This document shows, one piece after another, positions 17,959 to 27,476 of a DNA stretch of 33,569 nt. The stretch covers positions 1-33,569 of the forward strand of contig CAJUDQ010000004.1 in assembly GCA_910585215.1 (NCBI GenBank), read 5' to 3'. Below the pieces are notes generated by a model. That model was not told the DNA's origin, searched no databases, and saw only the letters and a program-made list of their open reading frames with translations. How positions within the stretch are numbered: position 1 is the stretch's first letter; each line of letters starts with the position of its first letter. A program made the translations under genes and the position numbers. The stretch comes from an uncultured Lachnospiraceae bacterium. GTDB lineage: Bacteria > Bacillota > Clostridia > Lachnospirales > Lachnospiraceae.

Positions 17959-19251
17959 TTAATTATAGAAACTTAGCAAATTCCATTTTTCATCCTTTAA
18001 AACATAACATTTTCCTAATGAGTTAAAATCCCTTGCATCCTCAAATGTCGGCTCTATTATCATATTGTTTTGAGTATCAATAAATCCCCATTTTCCATCC
18101 CTTTTTACTGCTGCAAATCCATTGTTAAAAGATCGTGCATCTTCATACTCCGGTTTTATTACAATTTCCCCATTTATATTTACAAACCCCCATTTTCCAT
18201 TCTGTTGTACTGCTGCAGCAGTTCCATCTATAAATAACCTTGCATTTTCATACAAATCATCCGATACTGTATTTCCTGAACTATCCAACATTTTATATCC
18301 TGTTCCTTCGCTCGCAAATAACCTTTCCGAATTTGATACATAGTTATTTTCGTTTGTAATAATCATTGCATATGGGATATCATTCACATGCTCCATTACA
18401 GTATTTACGATATACCATGAACCATCTAAAACCGCCGCTACTCCGTCTGAAAAATTTGTGGTTTCTGTATATTCATCACTTACTTTCTGATTCTCCAAAT
18501 TATAAAAAGCATATTTTTCATTTTCCAGCTTTACCCAAAAAATTTGTTCTGTAAGAGGTCCCAGTTCCACCACTGTTTCTTCTCCGTTATAATTTCTTCT
18601 TCTGTCTCCATTTGTATCTATCCAATAGAATTCATTGTCACTATTTATAACAGCGAAATAATCACTGGAAAAACAGCTGATTTTATTGTAATTACAGTTA
18701 AGCAGCAAATTTCCTGAAGCTCCTGTAATGCCATATTTTTCATTTTCAGACTTTACAATACAACAGTCATTATAATATTCTCCAACATCTATAAAATCTG
18801 TACTTGCCAATTCATAGTAATATTGTATTTCTTCAAACATCTCTTTTATTTTATTTGAATTAATTTTTCTCTTTTGAGATGTTTCCCTTATTTTATATGC
18901 CTCCTCATATTCCTTTTGCAGAATATAATATTCTATGGTATACTCATATGCGAGCTGGTCTTTTGGATATTTATCTAACAATTCCTCATATAAATCCTCT
19001 ACATTATTTCCCTGTTTCGTATAACAGTCAATAATTTTTTTATCCAGTTCCAAAGACGGCTGAATATCATATGCTGCTCTATAATAATTGATTGCATCTA
19101 CATATAACTTCTCTTCCATACAATATTCGGCGCTAGAAATATAAGCTTCATAATTATTTTGAAGACTTTTTTTATTTCTCACAAAAGAAAAAACAGACAG
19201 TGCCATTATTACAACCAAAGCCGCAGGTATTAATATTCTATAACTCTTCAT
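17959..19251 (-). CDS. Membrane-anchored TPR/WG-repeat protein
   Basis: 430 aa. An N-terminal helix at about residues 5-24 (ILIPAALVVIMALSVFSFV) anchors it, with the rest probably outside. Residues about 30-160 are helical and TPR-like (YISSAEYCMEEKLYVDAINYY). The second half holds WG repeats: good copies NGKWGFVNINGEIVIKPEYE and DGKWGFIDTQNNMIIEPTFE near the C-terminus, with decayed copies before them. These repeats bind peptides or other surface partners in some proteins; no specific role is known. The ribosome site at ATG 19251 is weak. It lies between the prepilin peptidase and the FHA protein, joining the pilus block to the signalling block. Confidence 0.8.
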   Translation of the reverse strand: MKSYRILIPAALVVIMALSVFSFVRNKKSLQNNYEAYISSAEYCMEEKLYVDAINYYRAAYDIQPSLELDKKIIDCYTKQGNNVEDLYEELLDKYPKDQLAYEYTIEYYILQKEYEEAYKIRETSQKRKINSNKIKEMFEEIQYYYELASTDFIDVGEYYNDCCIVKSENEKYGITGASGNLLLNCNYNKISCFSSDYFAVINSDNEFYWIDTNGDRRRNYNGEETVVELGPLTEQIFWVKLENEKYAFYNLENQKVSDEYTETTNFSDGVAAVLDGSWYIVNTVMEHVNDIPYAMIITNENNYVSNSERLFASEGTGYKMLDSSGNTVSDDLYENARLFIDGTAAAVQQNGKWGFVNINGEIVIKPEYEDARSFNNGFAAVKRDGKWGFIDTQNNMIIEPTFEDARDFNSLGKCYVLKDEKWNLLSFYN

Positions 19252-19293
19252 TTTTTCATTCTATTGCTTTGCGCAATTCTCCTTCCTTGATGC

Positions 19294-19980
19294 TTATATT
19301 CCCAATAAAAATATCGATAAATAGGTTCCTGCCAATATTGATGGAGCAAATGGGATAACATCCTTTTTCCCTTTTTTTCCAGTTATAAGGAAATAAACTG
19401 AAATAAAAAATGATACAAACAATGAAAAGACAACTGCTGGTATAATTCCACTATCTCCTATATATAATGCCATTAAAACCAATAATTTTATATCCCCTAT
19501 GCCAACTGCATTTTTCATAATAAAATTCAACAGCATACATATCAAAAATATAACAATAGCAGCCAGAAACTCTGCAAATAATATTTTTATCACAGCTTTT
19601 TTGTAAAGAATAGTCTCAGCAGTTAAACATATCATTCTCAGATAAAGTCCTGCCAATAATATTTTATTTGGTATTTTCATATATTTATAATCAATATAGC
19701 CAATCGGCCATAAAATACTGATTAAAGCCAATAATTTTATATTCAGCATCCATGAATTACCCGTATAGATAAAAGACAAAAGTATTCCAAGTATAAAATT
19801 CAGCAAAAACAGACTTCCCGCATATATCTTTGTTTTTTTTCCGTATACATATTTTTCTTTCTTTGTTTCTTGTTTATTTTCATATTCTTTTTGATATGAT
19901 ATTAGATAAATACTAAATATACTTAAAAATATAGCGCAAATAAGGGTGATGATAATTGAAATTTTCATAGTTTTCTCCAT
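19294..19980 (-). CDS. tadV: Prepilin peptidase, TadV/CpaA type (peptidase A24)
   Basis: 228 aa, with multiple membrane helices. The two catalytic aspartates of type IV prepilin peptidases are visible: Asp97 in GYIDYKYMKIPN and Asp163 in GIGDIKLL. There is no N-terminal methylase/zinc domain, as usual for Tad-type enzymes. It should cleave the leaders of the Flp pilin and the TadE-like proteins encoded upstream. The ATG at 19980 directly abuts the previous stop (TGAATG). The next ATG, four codons on, has a better-spaced GGAG, so the true start could be there. Confidence 0.88.
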   Translation of the reverse strand: MEKTMKISIIITLICAIFLSIFSIYLISYQKEYENKQETKKEKYVYGKKTKIYAGSLFLLNFILGILLSFIYTGNSWMLNIKLLALISILWPIGYIDYKYMKIPNKILLAGLYLRMICLTAETILYKKAVIKILFAEFLAAIVIFLICMLLNFIMKNAVGIGDIKLLVLMALYIGDSGIIPAVVFSLFVSFFISVYFLITGKKGKKDVIPFAPSILAGTYLSIFLLGI

Positions 19981-20799
19981 TCAGCTCCTTGATGATACAC
20001 CTTTTCCCCATGCTCTTGTAATTGCTGTTGTCTGAAATTTAAATTTATAGCTGATATTTAAGAGCTTGATTACTTCAACTTCATAAGTGCATACCAGCTG
20101 TACCCTGTCTGTCTGGCCATTTGCAAATAATTTTGTTCCTGAAAAATCCAATCCATTTACATAAGACTCCTCTGCTGGAACTACATGCTGTCTTGCTAGA
20201 TATTGTTCCGCTGTATCAGTATCAGAAGAACGAAGATTTTTACTCATAAATGCCTTTCCCATCATTTCTGCCAGTATGGATTTCGCTTTTTCTGAAAGTT
20301 CATTTCCCGCTAATGATATAACACCAGTCATAAACGCCTGTGGGTCTGATAATTGCGCTGACCAATCCTTATAGATTTTCTGCGCTTCTTCTTTTGTACA
20401 TGTAACAGCCTGATTTGTACTTTCGTCTACATTTTCAATTTTTTGCAGGTATGCATTAAAATCTCCCTGATACTCGGTAAGGTCGCGTACTCCATCTCCA
20501 GCGGGTATCCATGAATTAGTCATTGTCTGGAGTCCCTGTAATGTATTATCCATAGAAACTCTGACGCCCTCGCTGCCATTATATAATTTCTCCTGTTCCT
20601 CATTCAATCCTGTCATCATATATAAATAAGAATACTGAGAAATATCTTTTGCCGCTGTATTCAACGCAATGTTGATTCTCATCTGTAGCATACATATATC
20701 TATCAGGGATAGGAATGTTATAACAAAAAATATAAACAGAGGCACTACTATAGAGGCTTCTACTATAATTACTCCATTCTCATTATCTTTCTTTTTCAT
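19981..20799 (-). CDS. TadE-like pseudopilin
   Basis: 272 aa from ATG 20799, which follows AAAGGA by 9 nt; an upstream TTG is too close to that site. The leader MKKKDNENG is followed by VIIVEASIVVPLF, a canonical prepilin site: cleavage after Gly with Glu at +5, then a hydrophobic helix to about residue 35. The remaining part is a soluble extracytoplasmic domain rich in Gln/Glu with beta-rich C-terminus. It is probably a minor pilin/pseudopilin of the Tad machine, processed by the peptidase encoded immediately downstream. Confidence 0.82.
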   Translation of the reverse strand: MKKKDNENGVIIVEASIVVPLFIFFVITFLSLIDICMLQMRINIALNTAAKDISQYSYLYMMTGLNEEQEKLYNGSEGVRVSMDNTLQGLQTMTNSWIPAGDGVRDLTEYQGDFNAYLQKIENVDESTNQAVTCTKEEAQKIYKDWSAQLSDPQAFMTGVISLAGNELSEKAKSILAEMMGKAFMSKNLRSSDTDTAEQYLARQHVVPAEESYVNGLDFSGTKLFANGQTDRVQLVCTYEVEVIKLLNISYKFKFQTTAITRAWGKGVSSRS

Positions 20800-20845
20800 A
20801 AGCAAAATTCCTTTCCTATCTATGCCAGAGTTTATCTAAGCCTTA

Positions 20846-23800
20846 TTAATATCCATTAACAAGAACGCCAGAAAATGTTCTCCAATCTGTAAGTGCCGCC
20901 GGATTATTCTCATACCCGTTATAAATTCCCAAATTCAATACTAATGGTTTCACTGTAAGCGTATAATTCATCTTATATTGGGTAATCGCTTTTGAGAGCT
21001 GATATTCTTTATTATCTGTAATTAACTGGCTCATGTTTGCCTGAATCACATCTCCAATACGTTTATATACATCATTTGATTTATCTGTATCTTTGAGCTG
21101 TAAAAACAGAAGAAGCAGCATATAATCGCTGTAATAAAACCGTATTGCGTTATCGTTATGTGTTGCTGATGTAGTATTTCCATTAAAATAATCTCCAGAA
21201 TATACCCATTCGCTGTCATTTCCTATTTTCAAAAACTGGACTGGTATTCCTGCCAATAAAAGTGAAACATCATTTAAACTTTCCATACCCACTAGAATTA
21301 AAATTAATACCATTCTAACAAGGGGTTCTGGTATGATTCCGCAAGTGGCAGCAGAAATTCCACTTGAAATGCCAAATAATAAGGGATTATCATTTGTGTT
21401 CCACAATTTTGCAATCCCCGGCCCAAGATTTAGTGCATATCTCAATCCAAATAATTCCTGTGACATCTCTGATACATTTTCTTTGTTGCTTTTTCCAAAT
21501 AAAATGTATTCTAACTCTCTTGTATACGCATAATTATTACTTGCATTAATCGGTTTATTTGTCAGCGATTTATTTACTGTATTTTGGGGATTCGTATCAG
21601 TAAACATATCCTCAAATTCCTGTTTATAACCTGAACTCAATGTTTCTAAATCCTTATTTGCAATGAAGGAAACCTTTGTACTGAGATTTTCTATTCCACT
21701 AAACTTGGAAGAATTATTCTCATGTTCCTTTAGCATATATTTGTATTTTGCTTCCTTTTCATAAGTAGCATAACTGAACATTTCCATACAATAATCTGCC
21801 GTATAAAGGACATCTCTATATCTTTCAATCGTATTTTTAAAACCATTATCCGCAAAATCTGTAACAATTCCAAAAACGCCGCTTAATAAATCCACTCCGT
21901 TAGATGAGGTAGCTAATTTAGAAGGATAAAGCTCCGCTGAATCCTTTAAATTTTCTTTAATATCATTAATATCAGCATTATCTTCGATATTCTGCACATC
22001 GTCGTTTGCCTTGTCTTTTTCTTCTTTACGTTTTTTATATTCATTTTCTCCATTCTCTTTTTCATTTTCATCCATATTCTGAAATTTATTTATAATATAT
22101 TGGTATACAACATATGCTTCATTTGATTCCACCGGATTATTTGAAAATTCAGGATGATTGTCATTTGTCATGGATATATTTCCTGCTCCTGATTCAAACT
22201 TAAATTCTACAGCAGATTCAAATTCTGATTCCCTAATACAATTTGCAACAGCAGATACAGCGTTTGTCTGGCTAATCATTTCATCTACACTATCTATTTC
22301 CGATATTTTTTTCCCTGCATATTTCATGGAATCTACCTGTTCTTTGACAGCCTCTAAAAGCACTCTTATATTTGTCACCCGATTTTTAAAAGCGTTTAAA
22401 TTTTGTACATTTATTTTTTGTTCCTCTGCCTTTAACGAATCATCTTCCAAACTTGTCTTTGACACATCACAATACGCACTGTTATAAGTATTTGTATATT
22501 GGCTCCACTGATTATATCCAGCTTTTCCATTCTTACCATTAAGATATGCATCATACTGCTGAATCAACTTTGCTGCATATTCTTCTATCTTTTTCATACT
22601 TTTAATAGCATCTTTTAATATATCTAATCTGCCTTTTATTTCGTTACAAATATTTTTAATACAGTTATTATCTATACTTCTTTGTGTTTCTATCAAATTT
22701 CTAATTGCATCATTTCCCAATGAATTTTCTGCAACTATCTGAAGAACCTTCATATATATCTTATTATTATATGGCCATGCCGTTGCCTGCGCATTGGTCC
22801 ATGCTCCCTGAGATAAATAGGAATCATAATCATTTTTTAACATCTCAAAAACTTTAACAAAATGCTCCTGATAAGTTTTATCTGCATTTACAAATTCATC
22901 ATCATATTTTTCATTCCCGTTTTTTGTTATTTTTAAATTCTCTGTCTCCGCTACTATCAATTCCGAAGCCGCTGAACTATCTTTTATACTTTCTAATCGA
23001 ACATAATATTCAACTACCTTGTCTGCCGCCTTATTATATTCTTCCAATGCATTTTTATATGTATTTGTATATACTTTACTTACCAGCCGCACTGTATAAG
23101 CGGAATCTATCTGTGCAGCGTCTACGCTTATTCCCATATTATTACTAAGAGCGTCATTTGTTTCTGCTATCAGCTTTTCCTGCGTTTTTCGGAATATCGT
23201 AACCTGACTGATTGCCTCCTTGATAGTCTTTTTAATATAAGTAATATCATCTGGTTTATTTGTATCTGAAAACTGTGAAAGAGCATATTGATACTTAAAT
23301 GTTGATGTCGGATATTTATTAATATCCAGTCCCGCATAATTTTTTAACATTCTTTTATGTACATCTTCATATACTGCTCTGTATCCGCTTCCAGAATTTA
23401 TCATACTGTTAACCATATCTTCTGTAATTCCCAATCCTTCATATACCTTAATTTCTTTATATGTATCATATAAAGTCCGCATAAATTCTTCTTCAAATTG
23501 ATAAACCTGCTCTTCCTTTTTTTGGAGTTCCTTGTCTTTTTTTGAATTATCTAGCTCTGCCTTATATCCTTTTATCTGTTCCAAAATAGATTCCGTCAGT
23601 CCTATCGGTGCTCTGTATTTCATAAATTCAACAATCTGAGCCTTTAAAAATACCGAATTTGCCAAGTCTGAATTTTCATCCGCTTTTGTAATCTTTACAG
23701 AATCATCAGAAGGCACATCCATCAACAGAAAATTAGCTGCTTTATCCACAGACCATTCGGTGCTGCTTCCTGTCACTGCCTCTTCTGCATTTCCAACGGA

Positions 23801-24130
23801 AACCATAAGTTTCTTCCACAAAGAGTCAAGATATTCTTCATCTACAATTTCTGAATTTAGGCTTTTCTTAAAATATTCTTCTGACAGCTTCATAAATTCC
23901 TCTGTATTCTGGCAGGATGCCGCCAAACCGTAATATTCATTTAATTCCTTATCATAACTGGTCATCACAGTATTTAATGCAAGGTCAGCGCTTGAAGCAG
24001 CTATTCCCTGCGCCAGCCATATCCTTCCCAAATCAATAAAAACTCCGGTAAATGCAAGCACTGGAACAAGAATTAAAGATAAGAACACTGTTACAGCTCC
24101 ATTATTTTTCTTTATAAAAATTTCTAACAT
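20846..24130 (-). CDS. Large TadE/TadG-type pilus-associated protein (DUF5702-like)
   Basis: 1094 aa from ATG 24130, placed 5 nt after GGAGG; a longer frame would overlap the previous stop. Residues about 8-35 read KKNNGAVTVFLSLILVPVLAF, a prepilin-like leader with Phe where the +5 Glu is expected, as I recall for DUF5702 proteins of Clostridia. About 900 residues of largely helical, Glu/Lys/Asn-rich sequence with likely coiled coils follow, then a hydrophobic stretch (EPLVRMVLILILVGMESL) and a C-terminal domain. It probably sits at the base or tip of the pilus; its exact role is unknown. It lies between two TadE-like genes. Confidence 0.8.
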   Translation of the reverse strand: MLEIFIKKNNGAVTVFLSLILVPVLAFTGVFIDLGRIWLAQGIAASSADLALNTVMTSYDKELNEYYGLAASCQNTEEFMKLSEEYFKKSLNSEIVDEEYLDSLWKKLMVSVGNAEEAVTGSSTEWSVDKAANFLLMDVPSDDSVKITKADENSDLANSVFLKAQIVEFMKYRAPIGLTESILEQIKGYKAELDNSKKDKELQKKEEQVYQFEEEFMRTLYDTYKEIKVYEGLGITEDMVNSMINSGSGYRAVYEDVHKRMLKNYAGLDINKYPTSTFKYQYALSQFSDTNKPDDITYIKKTIKEAISQVTIFRKTQEKLIAETNDALSNNMGISVDAAQIDSAYTVRLVSKVYTNTYKNALEEYNKAADKVVEYYVRLESIKDSSAASELIVAETENLKITKNGNEKYDDEFVNADKTYQEHFVKVFEMLKNDYDSYLSQGAWTNAQATAWPYNNKIYMKVLQIVAENSLGNDAIRNLIETQRSIDNNCIKNICNEIKGRLDILKDAIKSMKKIEEYAAKLIQQYDAYLNGKNGKAGYNQWSQYTNTYNSAYCDVSKTSLEDDSLKAEEQKINVQNLNAFKNRVTNIRVLLEAVKEQVDSMKYAGKKISEIDSVDEMISQTNAVSAVANCIRESEFESAVEFKFESGAGNISMTNDNHPEFSNNPVESNEAYVVYQYIINKFQNMDENEKENGENEYKKRKEEKDKANDDVQNIEDNADINDIKENLKDSAELYPSKLATSSNGVDLLSGVFGIVTDFADNGFKNTIERYRDVLYTADYCMEMFSYATYEKEAKYKYMLKEHENNSSKFSGIENLSTKVSFIANKDLETLSSGYKQEFEDMFTDTNPQNTVNKSLTNKPINASNNYAYTRELEYILFGKSNKENVSEMSQELFGLRYALNLGPGIAKLWNTNDNPLLFGISSGISAATCGIIPEPLVRMVLILILVGMESLNDVSLLLAGIPVQFLKIGNDSEWVYSGDYFNGNTTSATHNDNAIRFYYSDYMLLLLFLQLKDTDKSNDVYKRIGDVIQANMSQLITDNKEYQLSKAITQYKMNYTLTVKPLVLNLGIYNGYENNPAALTDWRTFSGVLVNGY

Positions 24131-24143
24131 AAAAACCTCCAGT

Positions 24144-24776
24144 TTAACTTCCAAAAAATTCTTTTACCTTGTCCATTGCATTTTGTATTTTATCCATTCC
24201 ACCATACTTTTCCAGATAGTCAACTGCCATATCTACATTTCGTATAAACTCTGTTGAATCTGTTACTGGTATATCATAAATCACTGAAAAATAATAATTC
24301 AAATATTCACTGCTCCAAAGAGGTCTGACAGGCATTTGTATTCTGCAGTTTACTTTGGCTGTAATTGTCTGATAAATAAAATAGTTTTGATAAGACATCT
24401 GATAACTTTCGAGATGCACTTCCATTCCTTTATAATATCCCGCATTTAATGACTCTATCTGTTTTTTTATATTTTGTTCTGCATCAGCAACATTTATATT
24501 AATATTACTGCCTGTACCATTGATTAAATATTTATATGGTTCAATAGACGGCATATCATTTACATTTGTAGGAACTTTTCCATTCTTTTTATAATAATCT
24601 AATAATGTGTCCTGCGCATAGCCGGCACACTCAATTGTATTTACACTAACAATCGCCTCCACACGACATTTCTGATAATATGCGTTTCCTAATATCAGCA
24701 TGATTATAATAATAATAAATACAATTGGAAATACTACAGATGCCTCTACAATCGTAGCACCTTTTTCATTTTTCAT
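24144..24776 (-). CDS. TadE-like pseudopilin
   Basis: 210 aa from ATG 24776 with AAGGAGA 12 nt upstream. The leader MKNEKG is followed by ATIVEASVVFPIVF, a canonical prepilin peptidase site with Glu at +5, and a hydrophobic helix. The rest is extracytoplasmic. It follows the Flp pilin gene after a long hairpin and precedes the DUF5702-like gene by 13 nt. A role as minor pilin in Tad assembly is likely by family and context. Confidence 0.82.
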   Translation of the reverse strand: MKNEKGATIVEASVVFPIVFIIIIIMLILGNAYYQKCRVEAIVSVNTIECAGYAQDTLLDYYKKNGKVPTNVNDMPSIEPYKYLINGTGSNININVADAEQNIKKQIESLNAGYYKGMEVHLESYQMSYQNYFIYQTITAKVNCRIQMPVRPLWSSEYLNYYFSVIYDIPVTDSTEFIRNVDMAVDYLEKYGGMDKIQNAMDKVKEFFGS

Positions 24777-24800
24777 AATATGAATCTTCTCCTTGATTAC

Positions 24801-24866
24801 AATATTTTTACTGAAATATTTACCCTGTTTTGATAAAAATAGAGTAAATACTTCGGTAAAAATATT
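24801..24866 (-). promoter_or_regulatory. Long hairpin between flp pilin and tadE-like gene
   Basis: Two 25-nt arms (fwd 24842-24866 and 24801-24825) pair on the leftward mRNA with 22 Watson-Crick pairs, two G-U pairs and one mismatch, around a 16-nt loop. It begins 13 nt after the pilin stop and ends before the ribosome site of the next gene. No U-run follows. The likely role is to stabilise or process the pilin mRNA so that pilin is made in excess over assembly proteins. Confidence 0.65.
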
Positions 24867-24879
24867 ATTGCAATTTAAA

Positions 24880-25101
24880 TCAATGTTCTATAGGCTTCAT
24901 TACATCATTTACATTTGTTTCTGTTGTGTCAAAAATACTTTTCACCAAATCTGCAATCTTATCTTTGAAAACTACTGCCAAAATAACCACAATCCCAATC
25001 ATAACTACTACCGCAATCATCTCAGATCCACCCGTTTCATCATTTTTAACAGCATTTAATCTGCATAGCCATGCAATGTAAAGCTCATTAAGTAAATTCA
25101 T
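24880..25101 (-). CDS. flp: Flp-type pilin (type IVb), major subunit candidate
   Basis: 73 aa from ATG 25101, with AAGGAGG 11 nt upstream. A 25-residue leader ends NDETGG and is followed by SEMIAVVVMIGIVVILAVVF, the hydrophobic pilin helix, then a short amphipathic tail (KDKIADLVKSIFD). This matches Flp1-like pilins of Firmicutes. The Glu is two residues after the last Gly (Gly25, Glu27), not at +5 as in Flp pilins of Proteobacteria or in the two TadE-like proteins here. It lies directly after tadC; a strong hairpin follows the gene. Confidence 0.82.
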   Translation of the reverse strand: MNLLNELYIAWLCRLNAVKNDETGGSEMIAVVVMIGIVVILAVVFKDKIADLVKSIFDTTETNVNDVMKPIEH

Positions 25102-25147
25102 TGTTTCATTTTCCTCCTTGTAAATTATTATTATTTTTTATTTATGA

Positions 25148-26017
25148 TTACATTCCCATATTGCTAAAAATAGGAATAACCACCATCACCAGTATTCCAA
25201 TAAACATAATCGCCATTGGAATCATAAGTTTTGACGAAGCTTTTTCACCCTGCCGTTTTGCAAGCTGTTGTTTTAATTCCCAACACTCTTTACTCTGTTC
25301 CTGCAACATATATACCAGTTCCTGATTTCCCTTTTCCAACCCCTGTACAACTGTAGAACTAAATTTGCGAATCTCTGGAAGCATACTTCTGGAAGCAAAT
25401 TTGCTGATAGCTGTAATCTCTGATTCCCCATTTCTCATATCTTCTACTGACATCTGCATTTCTTTGTACAAATCACTTTCTCCATTATAAGCAACCATCT
25501 CCCATGCTTCCCTCAATATCAGTCCGGCATTTGTTAAGAGCGCAAGTTTGGAAACCATTTCCGAAAAATCACTCAGCATACTATCTGAACGCTCCTTTAT
25601 TCTATTTTCCAATAATGAACCGAAATAATAAAATGCCATTGCAGCAAATCCGGCTATTACAAATACAATAAGTACATCGCTCGCCAGTCCATAAAGGCAG
25701 AAGCCTAATACCAATAACGTAAACGCAATCGATATCTGTTGTGAACGAATCGTTACCAAAAAGAAATCCTCATAATTCTTTCCATAAAAAATATTAATAT
25801 CCTGTCTTAAAATTCTGTCTTTTTTGCTTATAAATGAATAATGAACGGTTCTCAAAACAGCCAGTCCCACAATATAAATATCTTTTAATATGTAATCGTC
25901 TTCATCCAATCCGGCAAAATAATCCTTATACTGCAGACCTTTAAAGAAAAATATCAAATACAATATAAGTAAAATACCTCCACTACTGAACATTACAATA
26001 TCAATGATTGTAAACAT
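25148..26017 (-). CDS. tadC: TadC, inner-membrane pilus assembly protein
   Basis: 289 aa from ATG 26017, behind AGGAGGAAAAAG. Helices at about 5-25 and in the middle are followed by a T2SSF (GspF/TadC) cytoplasmic helical domain (about 135-250: SEMVSKLALLTNAGLILREAWE). A C-terminal hydrophobic helix ends IPIFSNMGM. Together with TadB it forms the membrane platform on which the CpaF ATPase drives pilin assembly. Its start overlaps the end of the 137-aa gene by 17 nt. Confidence 0.88.
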   Translation of the reverse strand: MFTIIDIVMFSSGGILLILYLIFFFKGLQYKDYFAGLDEDDYILKDIYIVGLAVLRTVHYSFISKKDRILRQDINIFYGKNYEDFFLVTIRSQQISIAFTLLVLGFCLYGLASDVLIVFVIAGFAAMAFYYFGSLLENRIKERSDSMLSDFSEMVSKLALLTNAGLILREAWEMVAYNGESDLYKEMQMSVEDMRNGESEITAISKFASRSMLPEIRKFSSTVVQGLEKGNQELVYMLQEQSKECWELKQQLAKRQGEKASSKLMIPMAIMFIGILVMVVIPIFSNMGM

Positions 26018-26414
26018 CTTTTTCCTCCTGCGTTTTTATATAAATGAATACTTTGTTGTTTTTTACATTATATTCCAATACTTTGTAAAAAATATTTTCT
26101 GTCTTTTTTCCTGATACAAACGTTATACATTTATCTCCCTGCGAATACACTTTATCTATATCTTCTTTTATATAAACGACTTCATCTGTTCCTTTTTCCA
26201 GAACAATTACATCTATCCTATTTAAATGAAATAAATATTTAAATAAGATATATACTATCATAGTTCCTATTCCTATACCCAATGTGAAAACTTTTATTAT
26301 TTTTTTCCATTTGTCTTTTCTTTTCAGTATAATAACTGAAAGTATATAGAAAAAAAGCAGTATCACAGACCAGCTAAAGACCTTTACATAACTATATGAA
26401 ACACTCATCCACAC
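26001..26414 (-). CDS. Small two-helix membrane protein between tadB and tadC
   Basis: 137 aa from a GTG at 26414 (an ATG two codons later is the alternative; the TGGAGA site is poorly spaced for both). Two hydrophobic helices lie at about 12-30 and 43-62. A mostly beta, Lys/Glu-rich C-terminal domain of about 70 residues follows. I do not recognise the family. It is packed tightly between tadB (1 nt gap) and tadC (17 nt overlap), so it is probably part of the pilus platform or regulates it. Confidence 0.65.
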   Translation of the reverse strand: MWMSVSYSYVKVFSWSVILLFFYILSVIILKRKDKWKKIIKVFTLGIGIGTMIVYILFKYLFHLNRIDVIVLEKGTDEVVYIKEDIDKVYSQGDKCITFVSGKKTENIFYKVLEYNVKNNKVFIYIKTQEEKDVYNH

Positions 26415-26415
26415 T

Positions 26416-27465
26416 TTAGATTTTAATCTCCATTAGCTTTCTTCCTACAATATAAGATAAAACAAACAATCCGAGGCTGACCAATGTAGATATTACACCA
26501 GATGTGCTTGCAAAATTAGATGCAAAATCGGGACTCATGCTTTTTATCATAGCTATAAGAATAACCGGCATCACAATCATAATATTATTTTCATTCTTTG
26601 CAGCAGTAATCTGTGTTTCTATATCTTCAGATATCCTCATCTTATCACTTAATATATTATGTACATTTCGAACAATATCTTTGATATTTACTCCTTTTCT
26701 ATAACATACTTCAAATACTTGTGAAAAACTGATAATATCATCGACTCCGCTTCTCCATCCGAAGTCTTTCAACATTTCTTCAATTGTGTGATTATCTCTT
26801 ATTCCTGATAAAATAACTGATATTTCATATACTATATCTGCTTCTTCGCCATATTGGACTTTAAGGTCCTCATATACATTCTGAAACGCATCGATTGTAT
26901 TACTTCCGGCATTTAATGAAGTGGTTAAAGATTCCAGCATATCTCTGAACTGTAGTTTTAGTATCCTTTTTTTCTTTTCTTTTAATTGTTCTGTTCTCAT
27001 AGGAAGGTATATTTTTCCAAACAAAATACCAAAAATAAATACAACTATTATATTAGATATATAGGTTTTAGTAGTAGAACTATAAAATTCATCTTTAAAT
27101 AACCCTCCAAAAAACACATACCCAACGAATCCACCCACAACAAACGCCAATAAAAAATACAGTATTTTCTCTTTTTTCAACATATAATAAACATTATAGT
27201 TCCATGTAGTCATATTTGATACTGACATATAACACTGTGGCTGCATTTCTTTTTCTTTCTTTTTTTCTTTCTTATTCATAAATTCTTCTTTATTCGGATT
27301 TTCAATGCGTATTTGCTGCCCATATTCCATTTGATATTCCATCTGCTGTGCATATTCTGTCTGATATCCTGCTTCTTCCCCATATCTCATCTGTTGTTCA
27401 TACCCTGTCTCTGTTCCCACCCCATACCCCATATCCCCCTGATTTTCTCCATAATACTGTTTCAT
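26416..27465 (-). CDS. tadB: TadB, inner-membrane pilus assembly protein
   Basis: 349 aa from ATG 27465, with AGGAGAAAGAGTT upstream and 11 nt after cpaF. Residues 1-60 are an unusual Tyr/Gln/Glu/Gly-rich tail (GYEQQMRYGEEAGYQTEY), then a Lys/Glu-rich run (63-75). Hydrophobic segments follow at about 100-120 and 130-150, then a T2SSF helical domain (RDMLESLTTSLNAGSNTIDAF...) and a C-terminal pair of helices. It is the partner of TadC. The start could instead be Met63, but the ribosome site there is weaker. Confidence 0.88.
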   Translation of the reverse strand: MKQYYGENQGDMGYGVGTETGYEQQMRYGEEAGYQTEYAQQMEYQMEYGQQIRIENPNKEEFMNKKEKKKEKEMQPQCYMSVSNMTTWNYNVYYMLKKEKILYFLLAFVVGGFVGYVFFGGLFKDEFYSSTTKTYISNIIVVFIFGILFGKIYLPMRTEQLKEKKKRILKLQFRDMLESLTTSLNAGSNTIDAFQNVYEDLKVQYGEEADIVYEISVILSGIRDNHTIEEMLKDFGWRSGVDDIISFSQVFEVCYRKGVNIKDIVRNVHNILSDKMRISEDIETQITAAKNENNIMIVMPVILIAMIKSMSPDFASNFASTSGVISTLVSLGLFVLSYIVGRKLMEIKI

Positions 27466-27476
27466 AACTCTTTCTC

